DNA from: Planctomycetota bacterium
GTDB lineage: Bacteria > Planctomycetota > Uabimicrobiia > Uabimicrobiales > Uabimicrobiaceae
Assembly (NCBI GenBank): GCA_029260735.1
Contig: JAJDCR010000165.1
Span: 33,527-97,526, forward strand
Direction: 5' to 3'
Length of the DNA stretch: 64,000 bases
Shown: piece after piece, positions 33,150 through 42,665 of the stretch
How the letters are laid out: every line of letters starts with the position of its first letter
How positions within the stretch are numbered: the first letter of the stretch is position 1
Made by a program: the position numbers and the translations under genes
Notes under the pieces: model-generated
What the model was told of the DNA's origin: nothing
Database searches by the model: none
Seen by the model: only the letters and a program-made list of their open reading frames with translations

Positions 33150-35798
33150 ATGTTGAATGGTCGATATCATCTAGAAACGCGGGTAGGTGTAGGAGGAAGT
33201 GGCCAAGTATGGAAAGCTTGGGATGAAAAAAACCAGAGCTACTTTGCTATTAAAATTCTAACCGACCACGAGGAGAAGCAAAAAAAACGTTTTTGGCAAG
33301 AATACGAGATTTTGAGCACAACTAAGCATCCCAATTTAGTGAAAGCTTATCAGTGCTTTGAAGAACAAGGGCGGCTCTTCATGGTTTTGGAATTTTTACC
33401 AGGTCAAAACCTAGAACAAATTCTCCAGAGTAAAAGCTCCTTTTCTTTGCTTTCCAAAATTGCCTTATCCCACTGCATTATCCAAGCCATAGCGGCTTTA
33501 AACAATGCGGGTGTTTTACACAGAGATATAAAACCCCAAAACATAATGATTCACCAAGAAGAAGAGAAGGTGAGTCTCTTTGACTTAGGAATAGGAAAAA
33601 AACTAGGGCAGCAAAGCAACCGACTCACTCTGGATGACGAAATGCTCGGAACCTTTAGCTACATAAGTCCAGAGCAGGCAGACGGTCGTTTTAGTAAGCA
33701 AAGCGATATTTTCTCGGCCGGAGTAACTCTCTACCAACTGTTCACAGAAGATCCCGTCTCTCCCTTTCACGACAGCAACCCTTTGGCTTTAATTTACCGC
33801 ATTGGAAACTATACTCCTCCCACTCTCCTTGAGGTAATCCAAGAAAAAGAGCAAGAAGAAGACCTCTCCGCTCTTGATCAAAAAACTTACGAAAAACTCG
33901 ATGCTCTTCTCGAAAAAGCGATGGAGAAAAAACCTCACAATAGATGGGAAAAAGCTAGCTTGATGGCAGAAAAGCTCTTTGAACTCCAGGAAGAATATCT
34001 CGCTCAAAAAGGTATAAACCCTGCTGTATCTAATCCTTTTCTTCCCGCCAGCGAAAAAGCATTTGCTTTTTTTTCCTCCCAAGAAAACTCTTTAAAAGAA
34101 GAGATTTCCTCAAAACCAAAGCGAACAAACCGCCTAGGATGGTTTGTTTTTATAGCACTTATCTTTCTAGTTTTCATTATTAGCACCACCTTTTTTCTCC
34201 AAGAGCAAAGCCAAGAGCACTTTCAAAAATCCTGCCAACTCTATAGAGAAAATTATCCTCAGCAAGCTTGGGACGAAGTAGAAGAGGCCTCTCGCTGGTG
34301 GTCCGATTCTCGATACCGAGCCCAAAAAGGTCGCCTCCTCTACTTTAAAGGAACAACTCCTTCTCAAAAAAAACAAGGAAGAACGATTCTTCGACAAGAG
34401 TTAGCAAAACTTCAAAAATTATCCGACCCCTTTTCCTCCTCCTTATTAGGAGACCTTTACCTGGATGGAATGGGAGAGAAACCTCAATTAAAGAAAGCCT
34501 TTTATTTCTATCAAAAAGCTGCCAGGACAGGAGATATCCACTCTATGGTAGAGCTGGGAGTATTCTATGAGCAAGGCAAGGGAACCAAAAAGAATATAGG
34601 AAAAGCGATCAACTGGTGGTACAAGGCGAGTAAAGTAAAAAACGAGAAAGCTCTTTTTTGCTTAGGCAAACTTTACGAGGAAGGCAAATTTGTTTCTTCT
34701 GACCAAAGGCAAGCAGAAGTTTTTTTCACCGAAGCAGCACAAAAAGGAAGTCCAGAAGCCAGCCAGCATTTAGGAAAAATGTATCTCACAGGAAAAATAT
34801 CCAATCTCAAGCGCAAAGATCTTCTCCTTTTTCTGAAAAGGCCTGAGCTTCTTCAGTCCGCTGACATACTCTATCTACTAGGAGATATTTATGCAAAAAA
34901 CAAAGAAAAAAAAGACGAACAAATCCAAGCCTTAAACTACTATTTATCTGCTGCTAAAAAAGGGAATTCGTCTGCCATGAAAAAATTAGCCCTTCTCTAT
35001 TACCAAGGGCAAGGAGTCGTAAAAAACCACCGAGAATCTCTGCGCTGGTACAAAGAATCTGCCTTAAGTGGAGATACCGAAGCAATGTTTTCTCTAGCCA
35101 GCCTCTATTTCCAAGAAAACAATCCCAGTTTCCCCCAAAACCTCTCCCAAGCCATCTACTGGTTCGAAAAAGCAGCCGAACAAGGTCATGCCAAAGCCTC
35201 CTTTAACTTGGCCGGACTCCACTACGAAGGCAAAGGCCTTCCCCAAAACCAGGAAAAAGCCTTTTATTGGCATAAAAAAGCGGCCGAACAAGATCCCAAA
35301 AACATCCCTACTCTCATGGAACTAGGATTAGCTCATTTTTACGGAGAAGGTACACCACAAAACTTTGCCAGGGCCCAAGACTACTTCACTCGCTGCGCCC
35401 TCATAGACCACCCTCCAGCCATGCATTACCTCGCAGGGATGTATTACCAAGGGCAAACCTCCGAACCCAACTTCAGCAAAGCCGCCTATTGGTTCGAAAA
35501 AGCAGCCCAAGCAAACCACACCCCTTCCATGTGCGACCTAGGAAACATGTACCTGCTAGGACAAGGAGTCCAAAAGAATCCCAAGAAAGGCATCATCTGG
35601 CTCAGAAAAGCCGCAGGCCAAGGAAACACAGATGCCATGTATGCCCTAGCCGATGTTTTCTATAGCGGAAAAGGAGTAAGAATGGACTACGTTAAAGCCA
35701 TGCACTGGTTTCACAAAGCAAAAAAACTAGCTCCCGAAAAAGAAGAGAAAAAACTAGATATGTGGGAAGATTTACAAAAAACGAGAGGAGAAAAATAA
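33150..35798 (+). CDS. Membrane Ser/Thr kinase with Sel1 repeats
   Basis: 882 residues from the ATG at 33150; a TTG at 33105 in frame is possible but has no well-placed ribosome site. The kinase domain has GVGGSGQVWKAW, the ATP Lys in FAIKIL, HRDIKPQNIMI and GTFSYISPEQA. The DFG motif is DLG (SLFDLGIGKK), a substitution found in some active bacterial kinases. One membrane segment (WFVFIALIFLVFIISTTFFL) follows near residue 335. The exported part is a long series of Sel1-like repeats of about 36 residues (AMKKLALLYYQGQGV; AMYALADVFYSGKGV), probably protein-binding. The downstream permease gene begins 2 nt after the stop. Confidence 0.88.
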   Translation: MLNGRYHLETRVGVGGSGQVWKAWDEKNQSYFAIKILTDHEEKQKKRFWQEYEILSTTKHPNLVKAYQCFEEQGRLFMVLEFLPGQNLEQILQSKSSFSLLSKIALSHCIIQAIAALNNAGVLHRDIKPQNIMIHQEEEKVSLFDLGIGKKLGQQSNRLTLDDEMLGTFSYISPEQADGRFSKQSDIFSAGVTLYQLFTEDPVSPFHDSNPLALIYRIGNYTPPTLLEVIQEKEQEEDLSALDQKTYEKLDALLEKAMEKKPHNRWEKASLMAEKLFELQEEYLAQKGINPAVSNPFLPASEKAFAFFSSQENSLKEEISSKPKRTNRLGWFVFIALIFLVFIISTTFFLQEQSQEHFQKSCQLYRENYPQQAWDEVEEASRWWSDSRYRAQKGRLLYFKGTTPSQKKQGRTILRQELAKLQKLSDPFSSSLLGDLYLDGMGEKPQLKKAFYFYQKAARTGDIHSMVELGVFYEQGKGTKKNIGKAINWWYKASKVKNEKALFCLGKLYEEGKFVSSDQRQAEVFFTEAAQKGSPEASQHLGKMYLTGKISNLKRKDLLLFLKRPELLQSADILYLLGDIYAKNKEKKDEQIQALNYYLSAAKKGNSSAMKKLALLYYQGQGVVKNHRESLRWYKESALSGDTEAMFSLASLYFQENNPSFPQNLSQAIYWFEKAAEQGHAKASFNLAGLHYEGKGLPQNQEKAFYWHKKAAEQDPKNIPTLMELGLAHFYGEGTPQNFARAQDYFTRCALIDHPPAMHYLAGMYYQGQTSEPNFSKAAYWFEKAAQANHTPSMCDLGNMYLLGQGVQKNPKKGIIWLRKAAGQGNTDAMYALADVFYSGKGVRMDYVKAMHWFHKAKKLAPEKEEKKLDMWEDLQKTRGEK

Positions 35799-35800
35799 AC

Positions 35801-36709
35801 GTGTTTTTCCTCCAAGTCCTCTTTCCCATCTACGCCCTCATTGCCCTGGGCTATCTATTTTTCCAATCCCGTTTTCTCGATGAAAGTTTCTGGATCTCCG
35901 CCAAAAAACTCACCTACTACGTCCTTTTCCCTGCTCTCCTAGTCCAAAAACTCAGCCAACTCGAACTCTCCGGACTTCCCCTATTCTCCCTAACACTTTC
36001 CACCATACTCCCCGTCCTAGCAGTCTCCCTCCTGCTCATTCTCATAAAAACCCGCCTAAAAATATCTGCCCCCGCCTTCACCTCCGTCTTTCAAGGAAGC
36101 ATTCGCCTTAACACATACCTAGGATTAGCCACCGCCTCCGCTCTTCTAGGAGAAGAAGGCCTCGTCCAAGCCGCCATCATGATCGCCTTCTTAACTCCCC
36201 TCGTCAACGTCCTTAGCGTAGGAACTTTAGTCTACTACACCTCCCCGACCAAAGGACTATCCGCCATCTCCAAAGCCATCTTCCAAAACCCAGTCATCCT
36301 CGCCTGTGTAACTGGAATTTCCCTAAGCCTACTCCCCTGGCCCCTCTGGCCTCCATTAACCAAAACCTTAGATTTTTTAGGAAAAGCCGCCCTCCCGATG
36401 GGACTCTTAACCGTAGGAGCCGGCCTAGACTTTCAATCCCTCTCCCAACAACCCAAAGCCATCTTCCTCAGCTCTCTCATTAAACTCTTTCTCCTCCCAT
36501 CCTTAGCCGCTTGGGCCTGTAGCCTCTACTATCCAGGAGACAATCTTCTCCTCCTCATCATACTATTCACAGCCCTACCCACATCCGTCTCGTCGTACAT
36601 ACTAGCCTACCAATTGGGAGGAGATCACAAACTCATGGCCGGAATCGTCACGATCCAAACCTTTCTATCCATGTTCAGCCTACCGCTGATTTTTTTTCTG
36701 ATAAGCTAA
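35801..36709 (+). CDS. AEC family permease
   Basis: 302 residues from the GTG at 35801, which has GAGAGGAG upstream and follows the kinase stop codon by 2 nt; a GTG at 35762 overlaps the kinase gene. About ten hydrophobic segments and the auxin-efflux-carrier pattern are visible: an N-terminal 'LFPIYALIALGYLF', 'SAKKLTYYVLFPALLVQKLS', and in the second half 'LGKAALPMGLLTVGAGLDF'. It ends with the GGDHKLMAGIVTIQTFLSMF motif. AEC proteins export small organic anions or amino acids in bacteria. Its 3' end overlaps the convergent PEP-CTERM gene by 30 nt. Confidence 0.88.
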   Translation: MFFLQVLFPIYALIALGYLFFQSRFLDESFWISAKKLTYYVLFPALLVQKLSQLELSGLPLFSLTLSTILPVLAVSLLLILIKTRLKISAPAFTSVFQGSIRLNTYLGLATASALLGEEGLVQAAIMIAFLTPLVNVLSVGTLVYYTSPTKGLSAISKAIFQNPVILACVTGISLSLLPWPLWPPLTKTLDFLGKAALPMGLLTVGAGLDFQSLSQQPKAIFLSSLIKLFLLPSLAAWACSLYYPGDNLLLLIILFTALPTSVSSYILAYQLGGDHKLMAGIVTIQTFLSMFSLPLIFFLIS

Positions 36710-37324
36710 ACAAAACAAAGATAAGAAAAACATTACCATAGTGCTAGGCTCAGGAACCGTAGAAACCGCCCCATCCAAAACAGCTATTCTGTCATAAGCA
36801 ATTGTCTCTCCCTGTCCTCCTAAATTAATCCTCACCGAAGTAATCGCCGCATCCCCTTGCTGCGCATCGATTCGAATGTAACCATTCAAACCAGCATTAC
36901 TCGGAACATAGGCAGGAAAAGCCTGAAAAGAAATCGCCGTTCCCCCATTGATTTGAATCGTGCGACTACTATCAGGAGCACCATTTCCATTTGCCGCCAT
37001 CCCAAAACCAAAAGAACTTGCCCCAGGAGTATAAGTAAAAGTACCACTACCATTAAAAGTAGCCCTTAAGGAACTAATACCATCCCAAGCATTACCAGGA
37101 CTAGAACTCTCAATAGCAAAAGTTAAATCCGTTTGAGAATAAGAAAGGCCCGACAAAAAAGTTCCGCTCTCAAAATCACCAATCGTGTACCCTGTAATCC
37201 CCAAAGCAGCATCCATCGCCGCCAAATTAGAACTTTGAGTCGAAGGAGAAAAAACCGAAACCGTATAAGCCGACGCCATCGGAAGCAAAACAGACAAAGA
37301 CAAAACCAAAAAAATCGTTTTCAT
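36680..37324 (-). CDS. PEP-CTERM sorting-domain protein
   Basis: 214 residues with a signal peptide (MKTIFLVLSLSVLLPMASA) and the C-terminal sorting tag VPEPSTMVMFFLSLFCLAYQKKNQR (quoted in part: VPEPS, hydrophobic helix, KK-R end). The body is rich in Gly, Ser and Thr and probably beta-structured (GTFTYTPGASSFGFGMA). PEP-CTERM proteins are exported and processed by exosortase, often together with exopolysaccharide. The 3' end overlaps the permease gene on the other strand. Confidence 0.85.
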   Translation of the reverse strand: MKTIFLVLSLSVLLPMASAYTVSVFSPSTQSSNLAAMDAALGITGYTIGDFESGTFLSGLSYSQTDLTFAIESSSPGNAWDGISSLRATFNGSGTFTYTPGASSFGFGMAANGNGAPDSSRTIQINGGTAISFQAFPAYVPSNAGLNGYIRIDAQQGDAAITSVRINLGGQGETIAYDRIAVLDGAVSTVPEPSTMVMFFLSLFCLAYQKKNQR

Positions 37325-37437
37325 GATAGACTCCTAAAATAAAATGGAATTTAAAACACACCAAATTATATCACACAAATTGCAAAATATCCCGCAAAAC
37401 ACCCAAAAAAATATCCCCACTTATTCTCACTTCCCTC

Positions 37438-37466
37438 TTGACAAATCCCCATAAATTTGTTATATA
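37438..37466 (+). promoter_or_regulatory. Sigma-70-type promoter for tRNA-Arg
   Basis: TTGACA (37438-37443) and TATATA (37461-37466) are separated by 17 nt, 28 nt upstream of the tRNA. Confidence 0.75.
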
Positions 37467-37493
37467 CACTCTTCATAAAATATAAAAATGAAT

Positions 37494-37570
37494 GTGCCCT
37501 TAGCTCAATTGGATAGAGCACCAGACTTCTAATCTGGGGGTTACAGGTTCGATCCCTGTAGGGCATACCA
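37494..37570 (+). tRNA. tRNA-Arg (anticodon TCT)
   Basis: A complete cloverleaf: acceptor GTGCCCT with AGGGCAT, D-arm GCTC...GAGC, anticodon stem CCAGA/TCTGG with loop CTTCTAA (anticodon TCT), T-arm ACAGG...CCTGT with GTTCGATC, discriminator A and encoded CCA. It reads AGA codons. Confidence 0.97.
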
Positions 37571-37577
37571 TCAAAAA

Positions 37578-37609
37578 GCCCGAAGTTTTTAAGACTTCGG
37601 GCTTTTTTT
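37578..37609 (+). terminator. Intrinsic terminator after tRNA-Arg
   Basis: GCCCGAAGT pairs with ACTTCGGGC, followed by a T-run; it begins 8 nt after the tRNA. Confidence 0.93.
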
Positions 37610-37657
37610 ATTTTCCAAAGTCCGCAAAATTATTTTAAGAGAATAAAAAGCAGACCC

Positions 37658-38998
37658 TTAACTCGGTTTGGCCGGCCTACATTCAGCGTGCATGAATCCA
37701 AATGCTGAAACCATTGCAACAGCAACTATGACCACAATCAGACTCAAAAAGCTATCCCACCCTCCAGCACTGTCTGCGAATCGGCCACCAACAAACCCAA
37801 AGGTGGCACTGGCCGCAAGGCCAATTGCATCGAAAAGGCATACTAATGTCGCGCTGTGAGGACCACCGAATTGAATAGAGAAAATGCTAATGGGAATGTA
37901 ATAGGCTGGGGAAATTGAAAAACCAAATAAGAATATGCATACCAAAGCCAACTGCAGGTTAGCGTCTTCTGATAGATTGAGACTTGGCGAAAACTTCAGT
38001 GTCAAAATACAGACTGTAGCGATTGCTAAGGATATGGTTAGGGCACTTCGAAGTCCTTTTTTAGAGAACTTGTCGTAAAACGCCACACTGGCTATCAGCC
38101 CACACAGGGAGCCAAAGGGAAAAGCAGAAGAGGCTAGAGCAGCTTTCGAAGGCGAAAGGTGAAAGACCTCCATTAGATAAATACTGACAAAATCGAGAAA
38201 TGCCATTGAGCAGGTTAGCATCATCGACATTATAACAAGTAACCAAACACGATGACTTTTGGCAAAGACAAGAAGGCCCTGGAATAAGGTTGTTCCTTTG
38301 AGGGGATGAGTGCGTAAATTTTCTAGGGCTCTCCTTGATTCTATTTTGAATTCTTCACTTCTCTCGCTGTCCGCTCCATCCTTTTCAATAAATAGAGGAT
38401 CATCGGGCTTATCTTGCATGAAAAAATAGATTGCTACGTAAACGACAAGCGCGACGACAACTACGCAGGCTGCCACATATCGCCAACTCATCACCCCTAG
38501 TAGCCATCCAAAAAACAATGTTCCCGAAACGACACTCGCCCGTGAACTAGTTGATAAAATTGCCCATATGCGCCCGTACTTTTGAGGATGATACCAATTG
38601 CCAACCAATTTAGTTAACCCAGCCCATCCTGAAGACTTGACTGCAGAGAGTAAAAAGAATACCAACCCAAAAGAGGTAACATTTAGCGAAATGCCATAAA
38701 TCCCAACCAATATCGCAGTGATAACAATTCCGACCAAGAAAGTGCGTCGGCCACCAATATTATCGGTTATTGGTCCCCAGACTAGCTTCCCTGCTAGCGC
38801 GCCAAGTGCTCCGTATCCAATAATATCTCCCAGGTTAGTTTTGGATAACCCAAGGGTTTCATCCGCCAACATGGCAGGTCCGAGTATAGTGATCGTTGCC
38901 TGACAAAGCATCATGGCGCCATACCCGAAATACATTGAAAGTAAGATCTGTACCTGTAGCTTGGATTGTGTGGAAATTCTCATAATATTAGAGAGCAT
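37658..38998 (-). CDS. MFS permease, organophosphate/hexose-phosphate type
   Basis: 446 residues with 12 hydrophobic segments in two groups of six and a polar loop (about 205-245) between them. The loop after helix 2 'GALAGKLVWGPITDNIGGRR' is the MFS signature (G-x3-D-x2-G-x-R-x). 'LTKLVGNWYHPQKYGRIWAI' is close to the pattern of the GlpT/UhpT group, so an anionic substrate is likely. AGGAAG precedes the ATG. The substrate is not inferable from context. Confidence 0.88.
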   Translation of the reverse strand: MLSNIMRISTQSKLQVQILLSMYFGYGAMMLCQATITILGPAMLADETLGLSKTNLGDIIGYGALGALAGKLVWGPITDNIGGRRTFLVGIVITAILVGIYGISLNVTSFGLVFFLLSAVKSSGWAGLTKLVGNWYHPQKYGRIWAILSTSSRASVVSGTLFFGWLLGVMSWRYVAACVVVVALVVYVAIYFFMQDKPDDPLFIEKDGADSERSEEFKIESRRALENLRTHPLKGTTLFQGLLVFAKSHRVWLLVIMSMMLTCSMAFLDFVSIYLMEVFHLSPSKAALASSAFPFGSLCGLIASVAFYDKFSKKGLRSALTISLAIATVCILTLKFSPSLNLSEDANLQLALVCIFLFGFSISPAYYIPISIFSIQFGGPHSATLVCLFDAIGLAASATFGFVGGRFADSAGGWDSFLSLIVVIVAVAMVSAFGFMHAECRPAKPS

Positions 38999-39410
38999 AA
39001 ACGATCTTCCTTTTTACCTTTATTTACCTATTAGTTTAATACAAAATGGCTTACAACAGCTAATCTTCTCTATCACCTATTTCCTGGGTCTTTCAGATGA
39101 TCCATTATACTTCCCCTAGGTTTTACAAGATAAAGCTGCTATGTTGTTCGGGTTATGACCGAAAAAGAAAAGAAAGATTCAATCTTATTAAGCGAGCAAC
39201 AAAAATTACTTATTGAGATTGCTATAGATAATGAAATTACAGAAGAAGGGGCTTGAAGTCCAGTGGTGCAAAAACGTACGCTAAGGAAATCTAAATTAGT
39301 CAAAATTCCTTATTTTGTCTAGCATAGACAAAAGCTTAATTTCAGTTACTCACCAGCATTATCCAATAATTTATATAATATACATACGACAATTGAAGAA
39401 GAAAGAGTGG
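38999..39410. other. Gap with a 33-codon frame, no convincing gene
   Basis: An ATG at 39155 opens a 33-codon frame to 39256 (EKEKKDSILLSEQQKLL), preceded by no clear ribosome site. It could be a remnant. Nothing else is recognised in the stretch. Confidence 0.35.
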
Positions 39411-39411
39411 C

Positions 39412-39670
39412 ATGACCATCAATCAGACTTTACAAATCTGACCCTAAAAGCAACATGGATAAGTACTACGATTTGGACATTCAAATTAATCTCTTCGGAG
39501 AATGGTCGCTGATAAGAGAATGGGGCGGGATGGTTACACGAAGCGGTAGCAGAGGACAACATAAAATTGAGTTCCACGAGACATTAGTGTTGATGGAGAA
39601 ATCGTGGAAAAAATGGAATAAGGTTGGACATCAACATATTCATTATAGCAAATGGTGCGATTCCAGTGAA
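39412..39670 (+). pseudogene. WGR-domain protein remnant
   Basis: In the frame of the ATG at 39455, the translation from about 39422 reads IRLYKSDPKSNMDKYYDLDI, then LFGEWSLIREWGGMVTRSGS and KSWKKWNKVGH. This matches stand-alone WGR proteins, which usually begin a few residues before 'RLxRxDPxxNM' and end shortly after 'xRGY'. Here the conserved Arg of WGR is a Gly (WGG). A stop (TGA at 39413) lies just before the first conserved residues, and a plausible start ATG (39412) is in another frame. The reading frame also runs on into unrelated sequence to 39778. A broken copy is the best reading. WGR domains bind DNA or nucleotides in PARPs and MolR-type proteins. Confidence 0.5.
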
Positions 39671-39827
39671 AGAGAATTATGCTGCCCCAAATATATTAAG
39701 AGTTTCTCTTATGATATCTTCCCTTGCCTACCTCTCTCTTCAATTCTTCTTTTGGCAAGGCCTGTACTTGTCATATAACTTTGGGAAAAGTACGCCTATG
39801 CTAAGTACTCTTAGTTTTAAATCAGTG

Positions 39828-40258
39828 GGCAATACCGGTGAGCGATGGTGCTATTGCCATTTGGTCGGCAGAAGGAACAGCCAACGATCCGTTTGGTCAT
39901 AATGGTGTTATTGGTCGACAATACAACATTCGGCGTTGGAATAGCTGGGCAAGCATTCGATTTGGATGGCAATGGCGATCAAATTCAGGTTCCCGATAGT
40001 AGCCAGTGGGCCTTTGCTGGTGATTTTAGTATTTCTGTATGGAGCAACTTTAGGACTTTTGCACCTTCCTCAATCGGAAATCCTGGTAATATTTTTATTG
40101 CTCATGATGATGGTGGTGGTAATCAACAAAAATGGGTTTTTGGCTTGGGAGGAGGACAACTTTTTTTCCATCTTAATGGTGTTGGTGGCGCTCCTTTTTT
40201 AGCCCAAACAGCTTTCACCCCCGATTTAGATCAATGGTATAATTTTGTGGTTAGCCAG
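39828..40258 (+). pseudogene. Truncated, frameshifted copy of a LamG/PEP-CTERM gene
   Basis: Positions 39828-40251 match 42725-43147 almost base for base (about a dozen differences by eye). One inserted T near 39908 breaks the frame. The copy lacks the signal peptide and stops before the C-terminal third, ending WYNFVVSQKW with a new stop. The frame from 39845 is therefore not an intact gene. The last bases (TGGTGACAGACG) also resemble a repeat near 45071. Confidence 0.85.
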
Positions 40259-40555
40259 AAATGGTGACAGACGTAATATTTTCCCTTCCATTTCTTGTTC
40301 CTAAAATTTAAAACGATACCACATGCCTGTTTAAAAAGCAAAATTTGCAACCCCATTTTTAGAGTTTGCGGCACAACCTAACTTTGCCCTTCTACAAAAT
40401 TTGGAACACAACCCCAAATTCCCCAACAAAATCTTATTTTTCTTGAGAACAAATGAGCTTTTTTGTATCTTGGAAAGAAGCATTTCATTGAACAGTAAAA
40501 AGTTACAACTGCAATGTTCTGATCTATTCGAAAAATAATAAAGAAAAAAAATAAT
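40259..40555. other. Gap, no gene seen
   Basis: 297 nt of AT-rich sequence upstream of the sulfotransferase gene. No ORF or RNA structure is recognised. The promoter for 40556 presumably lies here. Confidence 0.35.
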
Positions 40556-41260
40556 ATGGCACTAAAAGTAATAGGAGCAGGGTTTGGCCGTACTGGTACA
40601 AGTTCTCTAAAAGTTGCGCTAGAACACTTGGGTTATGACCCTTGCCATCACATGAAAGAAGTTCTTACAAGCTCCGAACAAATCAAATGGTTTGAACAGA
40701 TATCCCGAGGGGAGCCCATAGACTGGAATATTGTTTTTTCTAAATTTGAAGCGGCTGTTGATTGGCCATCCAGCGCATATTATGAAGAACTAGCACTATA
40801 CTATCCTGATGCGAAAGTTATTCTTAGCATTCGGAATGCAGAAAAATGGCATCAAAGTACCTTAGAAACCATTTTTTCTATGTCTGAGAAATTTCCCAAA
40901 TGGTTGTTGTGGATATTTCCTCCTGCTTGTCAATGGCTTGATATGGTGTATAGAATAATTTGGGATGGAATTTTCGATGGGCGGTTTGAAGATCATGATC
41001 ACGCCGTTAACGTTTTTCTAAAGCACATAGAAAAAGTTAAGTCTGTTATTCCTGCTGAACGTTTGCTTGTACATGAAGCTAAAGATGGTTGGGAGCCATT
41101 GTGTCATTTTCTTGGTAAACAAATTCCTGATATTGCTTATCCCAGATTCAATGAAAGAAAGAAATTAAAAAGGGTTATTTATTTATTTATTTGCCTAGAA
41201 AAATTGCCGTGGATATTGATTGGCATTCTAACTACACTTGCTTTGTACTCTCTTGTATAA
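40556..41260 (+). CDS. Sulfotransferase family protein with C-terminal membrane helix
   Basis: 234 residues. 'IGAGFGRTGTSSLKVALEHL' near residues 6-25 is the PAPS 5'-phosphosulfate loop of the sulfotransferase_4 group. 'VILSIRNAEKWHQSTLE' near 93-109 is the 3'-phosphate segment. The middle (HHMKEVLTSSEQIKWFEQIS) fits the same group. The C-terminus has a hydrophobic helix (LPWILIGILTTLALYSLV), suggesting membrane attachment. The acceptor is unknown. It lies between the two copies of the LamG sequence. Confidence 0.85.
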   Translation: MALKVIGAGFGRTGTSSLKVALEHLGYDPCHHMKEVLTSSEQIKWFEQISRGEPIDWNIVFSKFEAAVDWPSSAYYEELALYYPDAKVILSIRNAEKWHQSTLETIFSMSEKFPKWLLWIFPPACQWLDMVYRIIWDGIFDGRFEDHDHAVNVFLKHIEKVKSVIPAERLLVHEAKDGWEPLCHFLGKQIPDIAYPRFNERKKLKRVIYLFICLEKLPWILIGILTTLALYSLV

Positions 41261-41378
41261 AAGCTGTTGTAGAGATTTATGAGAGAAGCAAAAATAGTAT
41301 TGCCCTGCCGTAAATTTCTCTAGGCTTATAACAACAAAAATAATAATAAAATAAGGCATTCAAAATATTCAACTTCTT

Positions 41379-41972
41379 TTACACATCATCTTTAACTAGA
41401 AGTTTATGAATTTGGACAATTTGTTTTCTATGAATTCCATGGTGCATAGCTGACAGAATCGCCCAACTATGTGGGTTCAATGGTCCAAACCATGGGTGTT
41501 TGTGGTATTGTTTAATATGCTTGTTTTTTACGCGACTTTCCAATTGCTCTCGAAAACTTCCACAAAGATTCTTATATTCTTCTATAATATCTTTATTAAC
41601 ATTCGCATTTGGTTTTACATCTGCAGTGTTAATGACAATATCAATATCCTCTTTAGAACTCAATTTTTCCATTATTTCTATTATGCCACTCGTAACAATT
41701 GTAATATGCTCCAAAGTCATTGCTAAAGACCAGTAACGTGAACTATCTTCTAATCCCACCATCGAAGGAACTAAAACCTGTTCAAATCTCGATTCTATTG
41801 GTATTTGGTCGATGATTTTTTGCACTAAAGAACTTTCTTTTTCAAATATATCAATGGCCTTATTCCAGGACACTGTAACCTTAGAAAAAGGAAGCGCAAT
41901 ATACCTAAGGGCAAATTTCTGAAAAGCTGGTATACCCGCACCTGGAGGCTCTAATTTTGGGATTTGTTTCAT
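41379..41972 (-). CDS. DinB-like four-helix protein
   Basis: 197 residues. The metal-binding pattern of the DinB/YfiT fold is suggested by 'LAMTLEHITIVTSGII' (His about 88) and 'AILSAMHHGIHRKQIVQIHK' near the C-terminus (His, His). Proteins of this fold include metal-dependent thiol transferases, but no substrate can be inferred. The N-terminal 45 residues are unusual for the fold. No neighbour appears related. Confidence 0.65.
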   Translation of the reverse strand: MKQIPKLEPPGAGIPAFQKFALRYIALPFSKVTVSWNKAIDIFEKESSLVQKIIDQIPIESRFEQVLVPSMVGLEDSSRYWSLAMTLEHITIVTSGIIEIMEKLSSKEDIDIVINTADVKPNANVNKDIIEEYKNLCGSFREQLESRVKNKHIKQYHKHPWFGPLNPHSWAILSAMHHGIHRKQIVQIHKLLVKDDV

Positions 41973-42665
41973 TGTAATAATCCTTTATTTAAATGGAATT
42001 AAAACCCACATCTAAAAAAAACTCTATAAGGGATAACGCAAGGATTCGTGCGTAGAAATATTATTTGTTTGTTTTTCGGATAATAATTATCTAGGATTTT
42101 AGTAAGAGAAACAATCTTTTTATTACTGAAAAACGACAGGTAAAAAGTATAAGCATAAAATAAAACTAATAAAATCAAAGGAGTGTGTAGACAAATAAGG
42201 CAGAATAAAAAAAGAAAAAAAGTTAAAAAAGGCCTCAAACCCTTTACAAAAAAGGGAAAAATTATTTAATCAAAAATCAAATGAGGCCATAATGATAAAG
42301 TTAACGTGTTTGCCTAAAATGTCTACAATTGGTTACAAGTAGGGGTTTTGGGTTAGTCCCCTCCAAAAAGTAACCTAGCCTTCTGTAAGTAAAGCAAATA
42401 AAGACTTAAAGCTTAATTCTTTATTGTAAACTTCAAAGACAATCCCCCATACGGTCACTGGAGCTTCTTCTTGCTTGCAAAATATAGAGTCAGGTTGGTT
42501 GAAATGCTTTTTATTTGATTTTGTCTTTTTCTGGATATTTTTCTGTATTTTCTCTTGAAGTTTCAAGATGGATTTGGGTAAACTATTCGGAGAAATATTA
42601 AGTTCTTTTATGGCAGATCACTATGGAAAAATCAATAACCATAATTGGTTTTACGGGAGAGCACT
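41973..42665. other. Gap with inverted repeats, no convincing gene
   Basis: Frames on the minus strand at 42238 and 42566 start with TTG and lack ribosome sites. Two structured stretches are present: GGCCTCA/TGAGGCC (42231-42288) enclosing CCCTTT/AAAGGG, and GGTTAC/GTAACC (42331-42375) enclosing AGGGG/CCCCT. They may be ends of a small element. Confidence 0.4.

Noticed and set aside
36857..37342. Plus-strand frames opposite the PEP-CTERM gene
   Set aside because: Basic, low-complexity shadows of the antisense gene.
39624..39902. 92-codon frame overlapping the WGR remnant and LamG copy
   Set aside because: It runs through two unrelated remnants and has no ribosome site or recognisable domain.
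41999..42566. Two minus-strand frames (79 and 63 codons) in the gap before the LamG gene
   Set aside because: Both start with TTG without a ribosome site, and their composition reflects AT-rich DNA.
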